Positions 11,962 through 22,763 of a stretch of DNA of 64,000 bases are shown piece by piece (position 1 is the first letter of the stretch; every line of letters starts with the position of its first letter). This stretch comes from Venturia oleaginea. Its lineage: Eukaryota; Ascomycota; Dothideomycetes; Venturiales; Venturiaceae. The notes beneath the pieces are model-generated. The model searched no databases, was not told where the DNA came from, and saw only the letters and a list, made by a program, of their open reading frames with translations. The stretch lies in assembly GCA_013176395.1 (NCBI GenBank), contig JABMLP010000009.1, forward strand, positions 1,178,001 through 1,242,000, read 5' to 3'. Position numbers and translations under genes: made by a program.

Positions 11962-12788
11962 GTTCTCGTATATCTCTTCAAATCGAGTCGTCAAGGGGCA
12001 CGCGACCAAGGTTTCCAAGCTCTCAAACACGTCAATTCCTCTGAGTGCACAATTGATCCAGCAATATCTCAATTGAAGCTTAGGAAATGTGAGCAAAGGG
12101 TAACGCAAAGAGAAGAGAGGTGAGATTAGTTGAGTAGAGGAAAAAAGCTGTAGTGATTGGAAATTGGAAGCTGGATAGCCTAAAGGCAGGTGCGGATAAA
12201 TGACGTAGCCGGTCGATAAACAAAATCAGAAGAAGGCGGCGTCCAACCATACCGGAAAGGCATCTAGTGAAAGGGCCATTCTCGGGTTTCTGCCCAGTAG
12301 CGTGCTGGATAAAATGGTTTGCAGCGAAACATCATGTCTAAGCTGCTGACTGAGATCCCGTCAGAGCCGCAAGTGGGGTTGCCTGTTCCCGACTCCAGCA
12401 CTCGAGATCATGATACCAAGTCGAGACTTGGATACATTTGAAATATGACATTTTCCAGCCTCCGAGGCTGAGAGGTATCTACAAGACACGATGAACCCCC
12501 ATAGATAAGCACATCCCTCAAACAAATAGAGAAATACCGCAACAGTGCTAAATTGCAACGCCATACCAACAATGAAAGAAATGTACCGCCCACTGCCATG
12601 AAATGCGACTAAGTAAATTTCCCGAGAGATTCCCATCCTTTCCCATCCATTCTCCATGATGTAGTGCGCCTGTGCTATGCGGGTTTCGAATCAAAACAAA
12701 TCATTCTTACAGATCACGCCCGCCCTCGCTATTTATCAGATCATCTGTACAACATGTTCTTCATCTCTTTCTGAAGCCGGAGGGCCTT
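11962..12788. other. Intergenic region, promoter of the phosphate carrier
   Basis: About 830 bases between the phosphate carrier start and the 3' end of the F-box/WD40 gene, both minus strand. Small ORFs at 12361-12657 have no family resemblance. It should contain the carrier promoter and the F-box gene terminator; no specific element is recognised. Confidence 0.45.
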
Positions 12789-14977
12789 TTACCTCCTTCT
12801 GGATTTCCCATTTGATTGCCCGGGCATCGCTTCGTAATCTCCCATTGTGATCTCTTGCGAGACCGGTCGTCGCGTATCTTGGTACTCGGCTAGGGCATGA
12901 TCTGGCATGCTCATAGGGCTACTCGATCGGAAGTCGGCGAACATTTCTTCTTCAGGAGGTGCGAAGGACCAGACCTGTCCAACCATTAGTATTCGTCTGG
13001 CCGATTGGGTCTGCAGAAACTCACCTCCATAACCGTCTTCTGGTTTCGACTAGCCATAATGACTGCCTTCTCTTCTTCAAAGACGACCCTCCATACAGCG
13101 TCGGCAGGTGTACTGAGCTCGCGAACAAGCAAGCCAGACTTCAGGTCCCAGACCTTGACGCGACCGTCGCTGCCACCACTAACTATCCTTGTGTCGTCGA
13201 ATTGTAAGCTTGTAACGCTGTTGTCGTGTGCCGCCAGTCTATGGATTGGCTGGTTTTCCGTTAACGACCACACGCGTACAGAGCCATCGGAGCCACCGGT
13301 GACAAGAACATCGCCTCGCATCTGTAGTTGCCCTACTAAAGAAGTATGCCCTTGAAGGACAGCCAGGTTTCGACTAGTCATTTTGTTAGCTTCTAAGCAA
13401 TTTCGCCATTGATAGCAAACCTACCCATCCACAGGATCCCATATGCGTACGCTCGTGTCTAAGCTGCCAGTTGCGATCCTCTTGCCATCAAACGCGACAG
13501 CATAGATCTGGCTGTAATGTCCTGCAAGCGTTTTTAGACACTTGCCTTCGGAAATACTCCAAATGCGCGCCGAAGTATCGTAACTTCCCGACACGACCAA
13601 GTCGCCGTGAATCTCTAGACAACGCACGCTAGCTTGATGACCAACCAAAACATGCTTGCAGACACCCTTGGTAATATCCCATATCCGCAGCGTCGTATCC
13701 CGAGATCCAGATATTGCCGTATTTGCATCAGACATCTTGAGGCACCGCACAGTTGATGTATGCCCCCGCAAGGTGTGCACACTTGCTCCAGTGGCCATGT
13801 TCCAGACGCGAACATCGCGATCACAACCTCCAGAAACCAGCACATCGTCCCACGGCACCATCGCCCAGACACCCATGACATGACCTTGGAGCGTTTTCTG
13901 ATGACAGCCTTCGGTATCGAAGACATGAATTTTCGCATTGTCCAAAGCCACTACAATGTACTTGTCTGTCAAATGGAGGCTTGTCACCACTCCCTGATCG
14001 GGGGTGATTTGTCGATGGTCGACTTTGCCTCCATGTTTCCACGCCGTCTCCACCATGTATCTCTGCTTGAAATGCGACCGATAACTCGTGGCCTTGGGTC
14101 GCCGTCTGATTTGTTTGGGATGTCGTGCACGATCTAAGCTTTGCGTTCTGAGATCAGGAGCACTTGTGGAGGCACCTGGGATTGCTGAATTGTGACCAAA
14201 ACGAAATCCGGAGAGCATCAGAGGATGGTTGTATGGAGAGGCCCCTGGCGTATGGACTCCCGAATTTGGCAAAGGAGAAGTTGAAGTTCTCGACTCGTCT
14301 GATAGTCGTCGATATGCATGCTTTTCACAGAGAGACTTCCATGCCATGTCATCGCTCACCAACTCTCTCCATCTTTTTGAAACCTGTGACGACCGTGCCA
14401 GCGTTTGTGGGTCGTCGATGAATGTTAGAACCTGTCATGACAGTGTTAGTGGAAACCTGAAGCTTCAAAGCGCATGCCTACTTACGCGTAGACAAAGTTC
14501 GTCTGGGATTGTGGTGAAAGGGTCCTTCTTCAGTCGAGGGCTCACAAAGCCTTGAACAAAAGCCAACTGCTGGCTATTGCAAAGATTCAATAATTCAGCC
14601 AGTAGCCTCTGCTTTTCGGCATCGTTCATGTCTGCAAACATTGCTCGTACACTCCGCACGCTTGCATCTTCATCCTCACCCGCCGTGCTCCAGTCCGGGG
14701 CTCTTGACATGGGCTTCGGACTAGGCGCCGGCGTGGGTGGAGATGCTGGCGCAGATGGCAGCAGGTTATGAGGCAGCGTATTAGACATTGGACTACCTGG
14801 GGTGTGTATTGGCCGTGGTTGGGGTCGTAGGGGTGCTTTCTGCATCCGCCTCGAAAGCGAGTTGGGCGATGCGAACATGGCGGGAGGCGGTGGAAGATGT
14901 TGTCGCTGGTCGTCGTCCGACTCCAAGTCTGTTACAACCATAGGGACGTCGTTCATATTGTTGAAATGGTCGTCCAT
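12789..14977 (-). CDS. F-box/WD40 protein, SCF ubiquitin-ligase substrate receptor
   Basis: Four exons: 14977-14486, 14431-13425, 13373-13025 and 12974-12789; phases 0, 2, 0 all match; 677 residues. The last intron has a perfect TACTAAT branch site. The N-terminus (1-150) is Pro/Ser-rich and disordered. An F-box follows at about 155-205 (DPFTTIPDELCLRVLTFIDD). Seven WD40 repeats at about 290-620 carry repeated GH...W or SGS-D--RIW signatures (for example SGSRDTTLRIWD). A low-complexity tail ends the protein. This layout is that of Cdc4/Fbw7-like and beta-TrCP-like receptors, which bind Skp1 through the F-box and phosphodegrons through the propeller. A 5'-UTR intron is likely at 14994-15098 (GTACGT to CTCTCTCGCAG). 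The orthologue within the family is not certain. Confidence 0.93.
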
Positions 14978-15831
14978 CGCGAAGACCTCTTGTCTGCGAG
15001 AGAGAGGTGGTACTCACGGCCAAAGCGATGTCAGGAGGCGATGGGAGGCGAGGAGGAACAGACACCGGTTGAGGCTTCAGAACCTCTGTGCAACGTACAA
15101 TGGCCAATAGTTGTTTCGCAGCAGCGTGCCCGTGACAATGGCGAAGACGGCCGTATGAAGAAGCTGGTAAAGGGCGAAGATGAGACCTGGGACCCGAACC
15201 AGCACGAGTGTTTCGAACAAGCGGAGCTGTTCTTGAAAGATGTCAGAGCTGCTGCAGGTCAGGTATTATTAGCATGCCTAGTCTGGTATCAATACTGGGA
15301 GTGTGGATGACGGTCTTTTGAACTGTAAAGGCAGGCGGTCGATGAATTATATTGCCTCTCGTTATTAAAGCGTCAGAATTGGGAATCTTGTAATCGAGCG
15401 CGGCACCTTCATTACCCATCATTCCACCCATGATCTGTATACCCATTCCTTCAACAGACAACACGCGTTTTACGCTGTTGGAATAATATTCTGCTACTGT
15501 ACACTGTAACTAACTGCTATCATTACAAAACCTGCTAACTGCTGCTGTTCACGTCCTTCTCGGACGCTGTAATCAAAACCGTACCACCATCTCTCCACTT
15601 CACTCCTCCCTTCGACCCCAGTCTGCCGATCTTGCCCCTATCAGGCATTACATCTAGCAACTGCACGACCTCCCGCTTCCCTGGTCAAACCATATCAGAT
15701 CTGTTTGTTCCTTGATCACGCTTGCTTTTTGGCATCGAGATTTCTTGCCCGCCTGAAACAAGAGTTTGCATCAGACTCCGGAATCTTGCTTCAACAGTCC
15801 GTAATTGGGGCAAAAATACATGTCTAATGCT
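14978..15831. other. 5' region of F-box gene and 3' flank of AA9 gene
   Basis: The right part of this stretch is the 3' flank of the AA9 gene and the left part the 5' UTR and promoter of the F-box gene, including the probable leader intron. A short minus-strand ORF at 15243-15464 shows no domain and no usable splice partners. Confidence 0.45.
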
Positions 15832-16672
15832 TTAACATGACCATACTGGGGGACCAGGCATTTTGTAGCTCTTGAAGTTCTGGTAGATATTGATAGTGAA
15901 TCCTTCATGGCCCCTTGAATGGACTTCTGGAATTTTGACAAGGTGAGAATCTGGTGGCAACTCCTTTCCAATCCCAAAAACTCCTAACTGCGCGCATGCA
16001 ACATGGAACTGTGGCGGAATTCCAGGAACATGTATAGCAATCTGTTCGATTCGCATGAGATACTCGCCCGCTGGTATACACTTTGGTATCCGAACTTCGA
16101 AATGCTCTACAGAGACATCAGGATCATGTCCCGGTCTGGCAAAGGATTTTGAAACTTACTTTGCATTGCCGCCTTCCAATCGCCCCCTTTTGGAGAGAAT
16201 GATGGTCCAATTTCCATGATCTTGAACCATTTTGTACTCCCGTCTGCTGCTGTTGCATTTTCAACCTTCGTCATATATACGGCGACTGGACCCTGATGGT
16301 AGACTGAAAAATCTGTAATCCAGGTCACATTTCCCCCAGCCGCAACTGCAGCAGTGGACGTGTTCTTTCCATGGTGACATCCAACGTTGCAACGAAGGTC
16401 GTTTGAGGCTTGGTCTAGAAGATTATCAGCTCGCTCTAAGACTGAAGTGTTGGCAAGGCTTGAGCATACTGATGATTGGGAAGTTGGTGTTCGTATTGGG
16501 CCTGATGTATTGATGCTTGTCTTCCTTGTTGTCATTGATTCTCAGCTGCCGGAACCGATCTAGACTCGTGTTAGATCTACTCCCTGCTAACAACAAAGTG
16601 GAGCTAACAATGCGAATGAGCACCATGAACCAAGAGTCCAATAAAAACCGCGGATAACCTGACGCCTCTCAT
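15832..16672 (-). CDS. AA9 lytic polysaccharide monooxygenase (secreted, copper)
   Basis: Four exons: 16672-16609, 16559-16470, 16414-16160 and 16106-15832. All introns are phase 1; the first has a CTAAC branch site. The 227-residue product starts with a 20-residue signal peptide (MRGVRLSAVFIGLLVHGAHS). Cleavage exposes the N-terminal His needed for the copper 'histidine brace', and the next ten residues (YRFRQLRIND) match AA9 spacing. The second brace His is in VYHQGPVAVY. Second-shell His (IAIHVP) and Gln (PPQF) are kept, as are AA9 blocks NTNTNFPI, SNDLRCNVG and CAQLGV. The usual axial Tyr of the QFY motif is His (codon CAT at about 16005). AA9 enzymes oxidatively cleave cellulose and related glucans outside the cell. 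There is no C-terminal binding module. Confidence 0.9.
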
Positions 16673-17756
16673 AGCTCACTGAACACCTCCCTGGCTGGAC
16701 ACGTAATCCACGTTGAAATATGAGCTATTTCGTTATGGGGTGCGAGTCCGATAGTACACCAGTAAAAGCTCATAATACCTGGTCAACAAATAAAAGCCAC
16801 TGCAGCCAAAATTTTGTAATTGAAAAGAAGACGCGAGGTCGTCAGCTTTGAGCAACAAAGATGCGAGTCGAGAGAAAGGGCCAAGTCCAATTGGAGGCAA
16901 GAAACAAATCATTCGTTCAGAGCTAATCTATTCATCGCCGATATGCGACAAGGATATGAACAACTCGGATGGTTGTAAGAAACACCTTGTCAAATCTTGT
17001 TCGTAATTCCAAAAACCGTGGCTTTCAGACCTCAGTGTCAACCGGTCTAGCTGAGAATCGATCTCTGATACTCTTCTATTTCTGTCTTGCTTCAAGGACC
17101 TTTGGGAAGAGTCAAAGAGTTGTAGACTTTTTGAGATGGTCGTTTCAAGTATACGGTAGTTTCGTCGGGCCGGACACTGGTGGAAACAGTCCGCAGCTTC
17201 CGCTCGTGGTTAGCTTGTCAATACAAATGCGGTAGGCAAGTCTGAGACGCATTTCTCAGACTTGAAGATGCAAGAAGTGTCTGGATTGAGACGTAGTCGG
17301 AAGAGAGCAACATGTCGAATCGAGGACTCGTCGAGGAGCGCCGCTACGGAGGTAGCACGCGAGCCAATAACCAGCCCCTGCCACACGTGCAAGCGGGCCG
17401 TAGCGGGGCTGTCAATTTATCTCCAATTCTACACAATAGCTCTTTACGAAATCGTTTTGAACTGGAGTTTCTAGATTTGAGATCGATTCTCGGGATTTTT
17501 TGGGAAGCTGTGGGGCTGGGCTTTGAGGAAAGTTTCAACATCGATCTCGAGTTGCATCTGCTGTCGTTATGAACTGTAGGTAATAGCGAAATAGAGGGTC
17601 ATGAGTTATAGGTCTACTAAGTAGCGATGTGTGGGGGTGGGGAAAGGGGTATTTACAAGTAATTAGTCCAGTATCCAGAATCGACAATAACAATCCTTAC
17701 CATTCTACAACCATAATCTCATTGAATAGTAGCGAATTCTCAACGACACCGCAAGT
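16673..17756. other. Divergent promoter region (AA9 / EBP-like gene)
   Basis: About 1.08 kb separates the AA9 start (minus) and the EBP-like start (plus), so both promoters lie here. ORFs of 60-90 codons around 16969-17572 on both strands have no domain and no good splice signals. I see no gene. Confidence 0.45.
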
Positions 17757-18646
17757 ATGACAGGTGTCGTGATCGATCAGGCTACCATCGGCGGCCTCTC
17801 AGCAGCACTCGGCCTTCTCATCACAGCCTACATCGCGTCCCGATTCGCTCTCCCAAAAAATGCTAGCACCCGAACCCGCGTCCTCTTCGTCTGGCACTCG
17901 TTCGACTCCCTGATCCACTTCTTCTTCGAAGGCTCCTTCCTCTACAACTGCTTCAACGTCTACCTCTCTGCAAAAGACATTGCAAAACACACCTACCTCA
18001 CTGGCAAGGCACCTGTTGAACTCTACCCCCCTGGCGTCCACTTTTTAGGCTTCAAGGATAGGATTTATGGCTCGGCATATGGGACTAGTCCGACGGCGAT
18101 GTTGTGGCAGGAGTATGCCAAGGCAGATGCGCGATGGGGAGGTGCAGACTTGACAGTTATTAGCTTGGAGCTGCTGACTGTGCTGATTGGAGGACCGCTG
18201 AGTGCTTATATCTGTTATTTGATGGCAAAGGGGCATGGCGACGTTGGTGCTGCTTCCGCTAGCGGTAAGAAGAGTATGGGCGGAAAGCTGTCATTTTGGA
18301 TGATTGTCCTGGCTACTGGTGAACTCTATGGAGGTGAGATGAATGAACCCCTCTTGCAGCTTGCAATACTAACTCGGGGCAGGCTTCATGACCTTTGCTC
18401 CAGAATGGTTGAGCGGAAGCCCAAACCTGGATACCAGCAATTTCATGTTCCTGTAAGATCAATCCAAACACATACTTGAACATCACAGACCTCAAGCTAA
18501 TTCCCTCCAGCTACGTCTATCTCGCCTTCTTCAACTTGCTCTGGGTATTCTTACCTCTGTACGCCTTGAAGCACTCCTATTCGTCCCTCACCAGCTCCTC
18601 TCCACTCGACACCGCCGTGGCCGCCAAAGCGAAGAAAGCCACCTGA
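17757..18646 (+). CDS. EBP-like (emopamil-binding / sterol delta8-delta7 isomerase) protein
   Basis: Three exons: 17757-18333, 18383-18452 and 18511-18646; phases 1 and 2 match; 260 residues. EBP enzymes shift the sterol B-ring double bond from delta8 to delta7 in the ER membrane. Family blocks are recognisable in order: HSFDSLIHFFFEGSFLY in transmembrane helix 2, LWQEYAKADARW, then LLTVLIGGPLS and LYGGFMTFAPEWL. The His and Glu in the IHFFFEG block and the Glu in WQEYAKAD correspond to EBP active-site acids and His. Four or five transmembrane segments (EXPERA fold) are visible. The usual ergosterol isomerase is the unrelated Erg2, so this may have a different sterol substrate or be redundant. 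The C-terminus ends in a KAKKAT basic tail. Confidence 0.87.
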
Positions 18647-19545
18647 ATAGACTTCGAAACAACTGGTACAACAACGTATGTGACATCGGAGCGAGATGAT
18701 ATCCCGGTGTAATTCGCCGGCGTAATGATTTGGGAACCAGTGCTGGCACAACAATTTTGATAATTGATATGTGCTATGGCATTTTACGGATTTGTAAATT
18801 ATATGTCAATCAGAGCAGCACAGCCTGAGCATCGAGTCGGCATTATCCATTATGAATTATGAACCACTGAGTCTCTCGAGTAAATAGGTAGGCCGCGAAG
18901 GAGGATTGGTCTAATCAAGTGTCCTCCGATCAAGCACCCCACATCTCATTTCCACACATATGCAATCGTCAATCCGAGCCTTCGCGGACTGAGCGTGCTA
19001 TTGGGGTCAATCCTTTGAAATCCGCAAGGTGAAAACTTGTTCTATTGCTTCGTTGCTGGTTGCAACCTTAGCGCTTGCTTCGCATGATTCACTTGGTGAT
19101 TGAACTCACAGTGCTACTGGTAGAGATGGAACCCATAACATCGACACTAATTCTATTTGTGCTTTATCAGCGCAGCTTATATGATTTACTAACGCGTAGT
19201 CCAGGTGCATTGAGATATTCTACGCTGGCGTCACCCGTGATTATTGGCTAGAAGTGACCAACGCTACGATGGCTCCGGGGTCTTAGTTGTTGCAATGTCG
19301 TATTGCGTGAAGTTGCGGAGCGAGGGGATGCTGGGACTGTTACGCAGCAGGGTAATGCGATGGAGCAGCCGTCACTGAGGCTGTGATACCATACTAGGTG
19401 TTCCAACATTATAATTTGGCTATAGAATTTCCGTCTATCCAGAAGTGATCCCGACGCTCAAACACCATTCCAAAACACCAATTCATAACCAATCATCATC
19501 ATAATTTTCAATTTGTACAAGTACAGCAAATCAAAAAATAGCTTT
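18647..19545. other. Intergenic region, nothing recognised
   Basis: About 900 bases between the convergent EBP-like gene and GT8-like gene. It should hold both 3' ends. No ORF with family resemblance and no repeat is seen. Confidence 0.5.
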
Positions 19546-20861
19546 TTAGAGATCCTGCTTCATCTCGTAAACAGTATCTTCCCTCCTCTCTTCCTTAACA
19601 TCCACCTTCTTCTCTTTGCCTCTATCCTCACCATTCCAAGGTAACAGATCCATACCGCAAACCGAGTACCGTTTGTCCTTGTACATACTATACATCTTCT
19701 CCCATACAAACCCCTGGTCTTCATCCGCCGGCCTCATTCTCACAAGATCAGTGTATGGTATATCATATTCCGGTCCTGGTAATTCCGGGTCTGCTAAATG
19801 TATAAATGCCGTTTCCTCCTCAAACACCCCAGCATTAAAGCCCTGCGCTGTACGGAGCAAGAATGAAGTCGTGTAAATACTCGTAGGGAATTGCTCTTCT
19901 GAATCATCTTTGAGAAGAGTAGGCGGCGCGGGAAATGTGTATTTTAAGAGTTCTAAGGAATCGAGATGGGGTTGTTTTCTCTTTAGTTCTGTAAGTGCCT
20001 TGTGAGACTGGGTTGAGGGAGTTACGAGTAAGAGGGAAGAGAGAGAGGAGCTCGTATTGAAAGGTGGGAATGCGGTTGTTTGGGAGGTAGAGGAGTAAGC
20101 GAGGATGGAGTCGAGAGGGGCAGCATTGAGGATGAGTCCTGGAGGTGGGAAGGTGAGAATGCGCTCGAATTGGGTCATGGAGTAGAGGGAAGCTGTCGAG
20201 AAGCTTGAGGGATTCGTTACTGTGCTGACGGTCAGAACGTGCTCGCGGAGAGGACGAAGGGTACGGACCATCTGCGTCTTTGAGATCGGGCTCGATAGGG
20301 ACGAGAGTTGTTTGATACCATCGAGCAGCTTTCTTTAGCAACCTTCGACTCGTTTCCACCTCTTGCGATGCTATTTCTCCATCATTGTCCAAGATCCATT
20401 CTTTGGGAAAAAGCAGCAATTTTGGCGCACGACTTCTCAGCCGGTGCAACGAATTGAACAGTATCAAAGCATTGCAAAGCTCCGAATGATCCCGTACAAC
20501 TTGCGCATATGCCAATCTACTCCAGTCAAAAGGACTGTCCTTATTAACGAAGTGTGCTTGTAATTTTGCTCTGTCCCTGAGCTTCCCAAACGGTCTCGAC
20601 AATCTCGATGTTGGTTTTGATTGAATGTGTTCGATGTTCGGTGGAGTTTGATGTCGTGGTGAAGGTGCCCGCGGCCGTATCGCTGTCTGGAGCTGGGCTA
20701 ATGTTCTTTGCTGGACCACGTATCCGGAGAGGAAGAGGAGTAATGTGAAGATAAAGACTATGCGATGGGGTTTGATTAGCTTTGGGTTTCCAATCCGAGT
20801 ATCCAAACATACCGATACCCGAAGATAGCACGACTTGAACTTGACTGCTCGTTAGCAACAT
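19546..20861 (-). CDS. GT8/GNT1-like glycosyltransferase homologue lacking DxD
   Basis: Exon 1 is 20861-20813, joined in phase 1 to exon 2 starting at 20757; this builds a type-II signal anchor (VVLSSGIGVFIFTLLLFLSG). Exon 2 runs to about 20265 and exon 3 from about 20224 to 19546, joined in phase 2 across a 40-nt interval that is short for an intron, so a frameshift there is possible. The result is about 406 residues. The lumenal part matches Golgi GNT1/GT8-type transferases: FDWSRLAYAQV, LCNALILFNSLHRL, and FSTASLYSMTQFERIL, which aligns with the block just before the metal-binding DxD. At the DxD position the sequence is FPPPGL, so no acidic pair remains. It is probably a Golgi membrane protein; catalytic activity is doubtful. 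Confidence 0.65.
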
Positions 20862-20904
20862 GGTGAGGCTGTCGATTACATCTGCTTTGGTCGATATCCT
20901 TATA

Positions 20905-20932
20905 GATTGATTGATTGATTGATTGATTGATT
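20905..20932. repeat. (GATT)7 microsatellite
   Basis: Seven perfect GATT units lie just upstream of the GT8-like gene start on its promoter side. Confidence 0.95.
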
Positions 20933-21425
20933 TTATCCTACTCGGTTGCAGCCGCTTAATCACGCAGCTATGTCCGGTTAGGAGGACTTCATCAGACAGC
21001 CGACACGTGATAGATTATATAATCCACCGCGCCCCACTTCGCCCCGTTCACTGAAACAAGACCAGCTGTCCCCTCGGTCCTCCCCCTTTTCCCCTAACCA
21101 GTATCTCCAGATGCCCGCGGGCTCTTGTAGATACTGGTTATTCTGCTAGTATATCTGTGCTATGTAGACTCAAGAGGCAATGCCTCGTGTTTCGCTATCC
21201 TTCTACCTACAGTCTCCCTCTAATGCTCAGCTTGTCTATCTGTTTCGCCTTATCCCTCAAGGCCAATGGGTTCCCTAAGTATGTTTCTGCTTGTGAAAGT
21301 TGCCTTGCACCAGATTCCTATGCGGCGGTGTATTTGGTTGTGTGATGCTGGAGACAATAGTAACCATCGTAGTCGTGATTTCGCTGCTTGGGTGTGATAC
21401 TCCGGGTATGCCCGTGGACGAGGCT

Positions 21426-22137
21426 GTCTGGTAGCTGCCGTATTGTATGGCGCCGATCGTGCTATAGACCTGCCGTCTTATAGTCGGAGCCTATCTGCTG
21501 CTAGTCGCTCTCCCTACTTGCTATATCGCGCTCCTACTCTTGCCAATGCCATAACTGGGACGTAACAGTCTGGGGAGAGGCTCAAGGCTACGTCTGCTGG
21601 CTTGTAGGGAGGGGATTTGCCGCCAATAAGCTCCTTCTATACGTCCTTACTGCTTACTGTGTTGCGCACCTACTCTTGCCAATGCCATAACTGGGACGCA
21701 ACAGTTTGGGGAGAGGCTCAAGGCTCTGGACATCAGCTTGCAGCAGGACGGTTTGCGGAGACGATAGTAGATGAGGTTCTCTAGCAGCTGCCGTATCGTG
21801 TCGCACCGATTGTGTTGTAGACCTGTCGTCTTATAGTCGGAGCCTATCTGCTGCTAGTCGCTCTCCCTGCTTGCTATATCGCGCACCTACTCTTGCCAAT
21901 GCCATAACTGGGACGCAACAGTCTGGGGAGAGGCTCAAGGCTACGTCTGCTAGCTTACAGGGAGGGGATTTGCCGCCAATAGGCTCCTTCTATGCGTCCT
22001 TACTACTTACTGTGTCGCGCACCTACTCTTGCCAATGCCATAACTGGGAGGCAACAGTTTGGGGAGAGGCTCAAGGCTCTGGGCAACAGCTTGTAGCAGG
22101 ACGGTTTGCCAAGACGTTGGGAGAGGTTGTCTAGTCG
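21426..22137. repeat. 353-bp tandem repeat with nested half-units
   Basis: Two long copies (starting near 21426 and 21779) and the start of a third (from about 22120) repeat with a 353-bp period: for example TAGTCGGAGCCTATCTGC begins at 21481 and 21834. Inside each copy a roughly 60-bp block beginning TGCCAATGCCATAACTGGGA recurs 136 bp apart, at 21541, 21677, 21894 and 22030. Spacing therefore alternates 136/217, a higher-order repeat. No convincing ORF spans it. It could be a satellite or the remnant of a repetitive element. Confidence 0.85.
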
Positions 22138-22763
22138 TTGCAGTGGTGTGTGGTGCCGATTGTTGCGCACCGGGCGTCTGGTGTTTGAGTTGTGTTGAAG
22201 GTATTGCCGTTCTAGCAGTGACTCGTCGACTCGGAGCGTTGCAGTGTCATCTGGGGTGATGGACTAGCCGGGAGATAGTGACTAGATGGTTGCTGTTGTC
22301 TTTGGTGGACGCATCGTTCGTGTAGCTTGCTCATGTATTCGTCTGCTTGCTCTGCCGTGGCCGCGACGGCGACTCTAGAGATATCTCATCGACGCTGAGG
22401 GACGCGCGATGGCCTCTAGAGGCCGGAGCGGCCACTGGCAGAGGTGTTTTGATGATCCTTAGATGATACTTCTGTAAATTCCAAAAATTGAGTTCTCGCT
22501 GTGTGTGCTGTTTTTTGATATCCTTATATGACCACAGGGCTGATGTTTGTCAACAAGGCGTTGCCCAGCGCCCAAGTCACATGTTAGGGACAGGGATCTT
22601 TGGCGTGTTCGAAGCGAATCTTCCGTCCTACCAAAGGTTGTCCAGTCAGCTCAACTCCAACTCTATATATCATCGACAAGCTGAGCGCGCATCGAATTGG
22701 AACCAAAAGCCATCACTTACACAAACTGATCCATCAAAATCAACACCTGTCTGGATCGACACC
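22138..22763. other. Repeat flank and PRP38 promoter
   Basis: This stretch follows the tandem repeat. It contains a perfect 14-bp palindrome GGCCTCTAGAGGCC near 22414 in a GC-rich patch and then the presumed PRP38 promoter and leader. No gene is seen. Confidence 0.5.

Noticed and set aside
16426..16641. AA9 start in the frame containing DSWFMVLIRIV
   Set aside because: That frame has no ATG at its beginning and would lose the N-terminal copper His; the upstream ATG at 16672 with a 49-nt intron restores it.
16969..17572. Short ORFs between the AA9 and EBP-like genes
   Set aside because: No domain, no start context and no splice sites; probably promoter sequence.
21871..22259. ORFs across the 353-bp repeat
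   Set aside because: They track repeat periodicity, differ between copies and show no domain.
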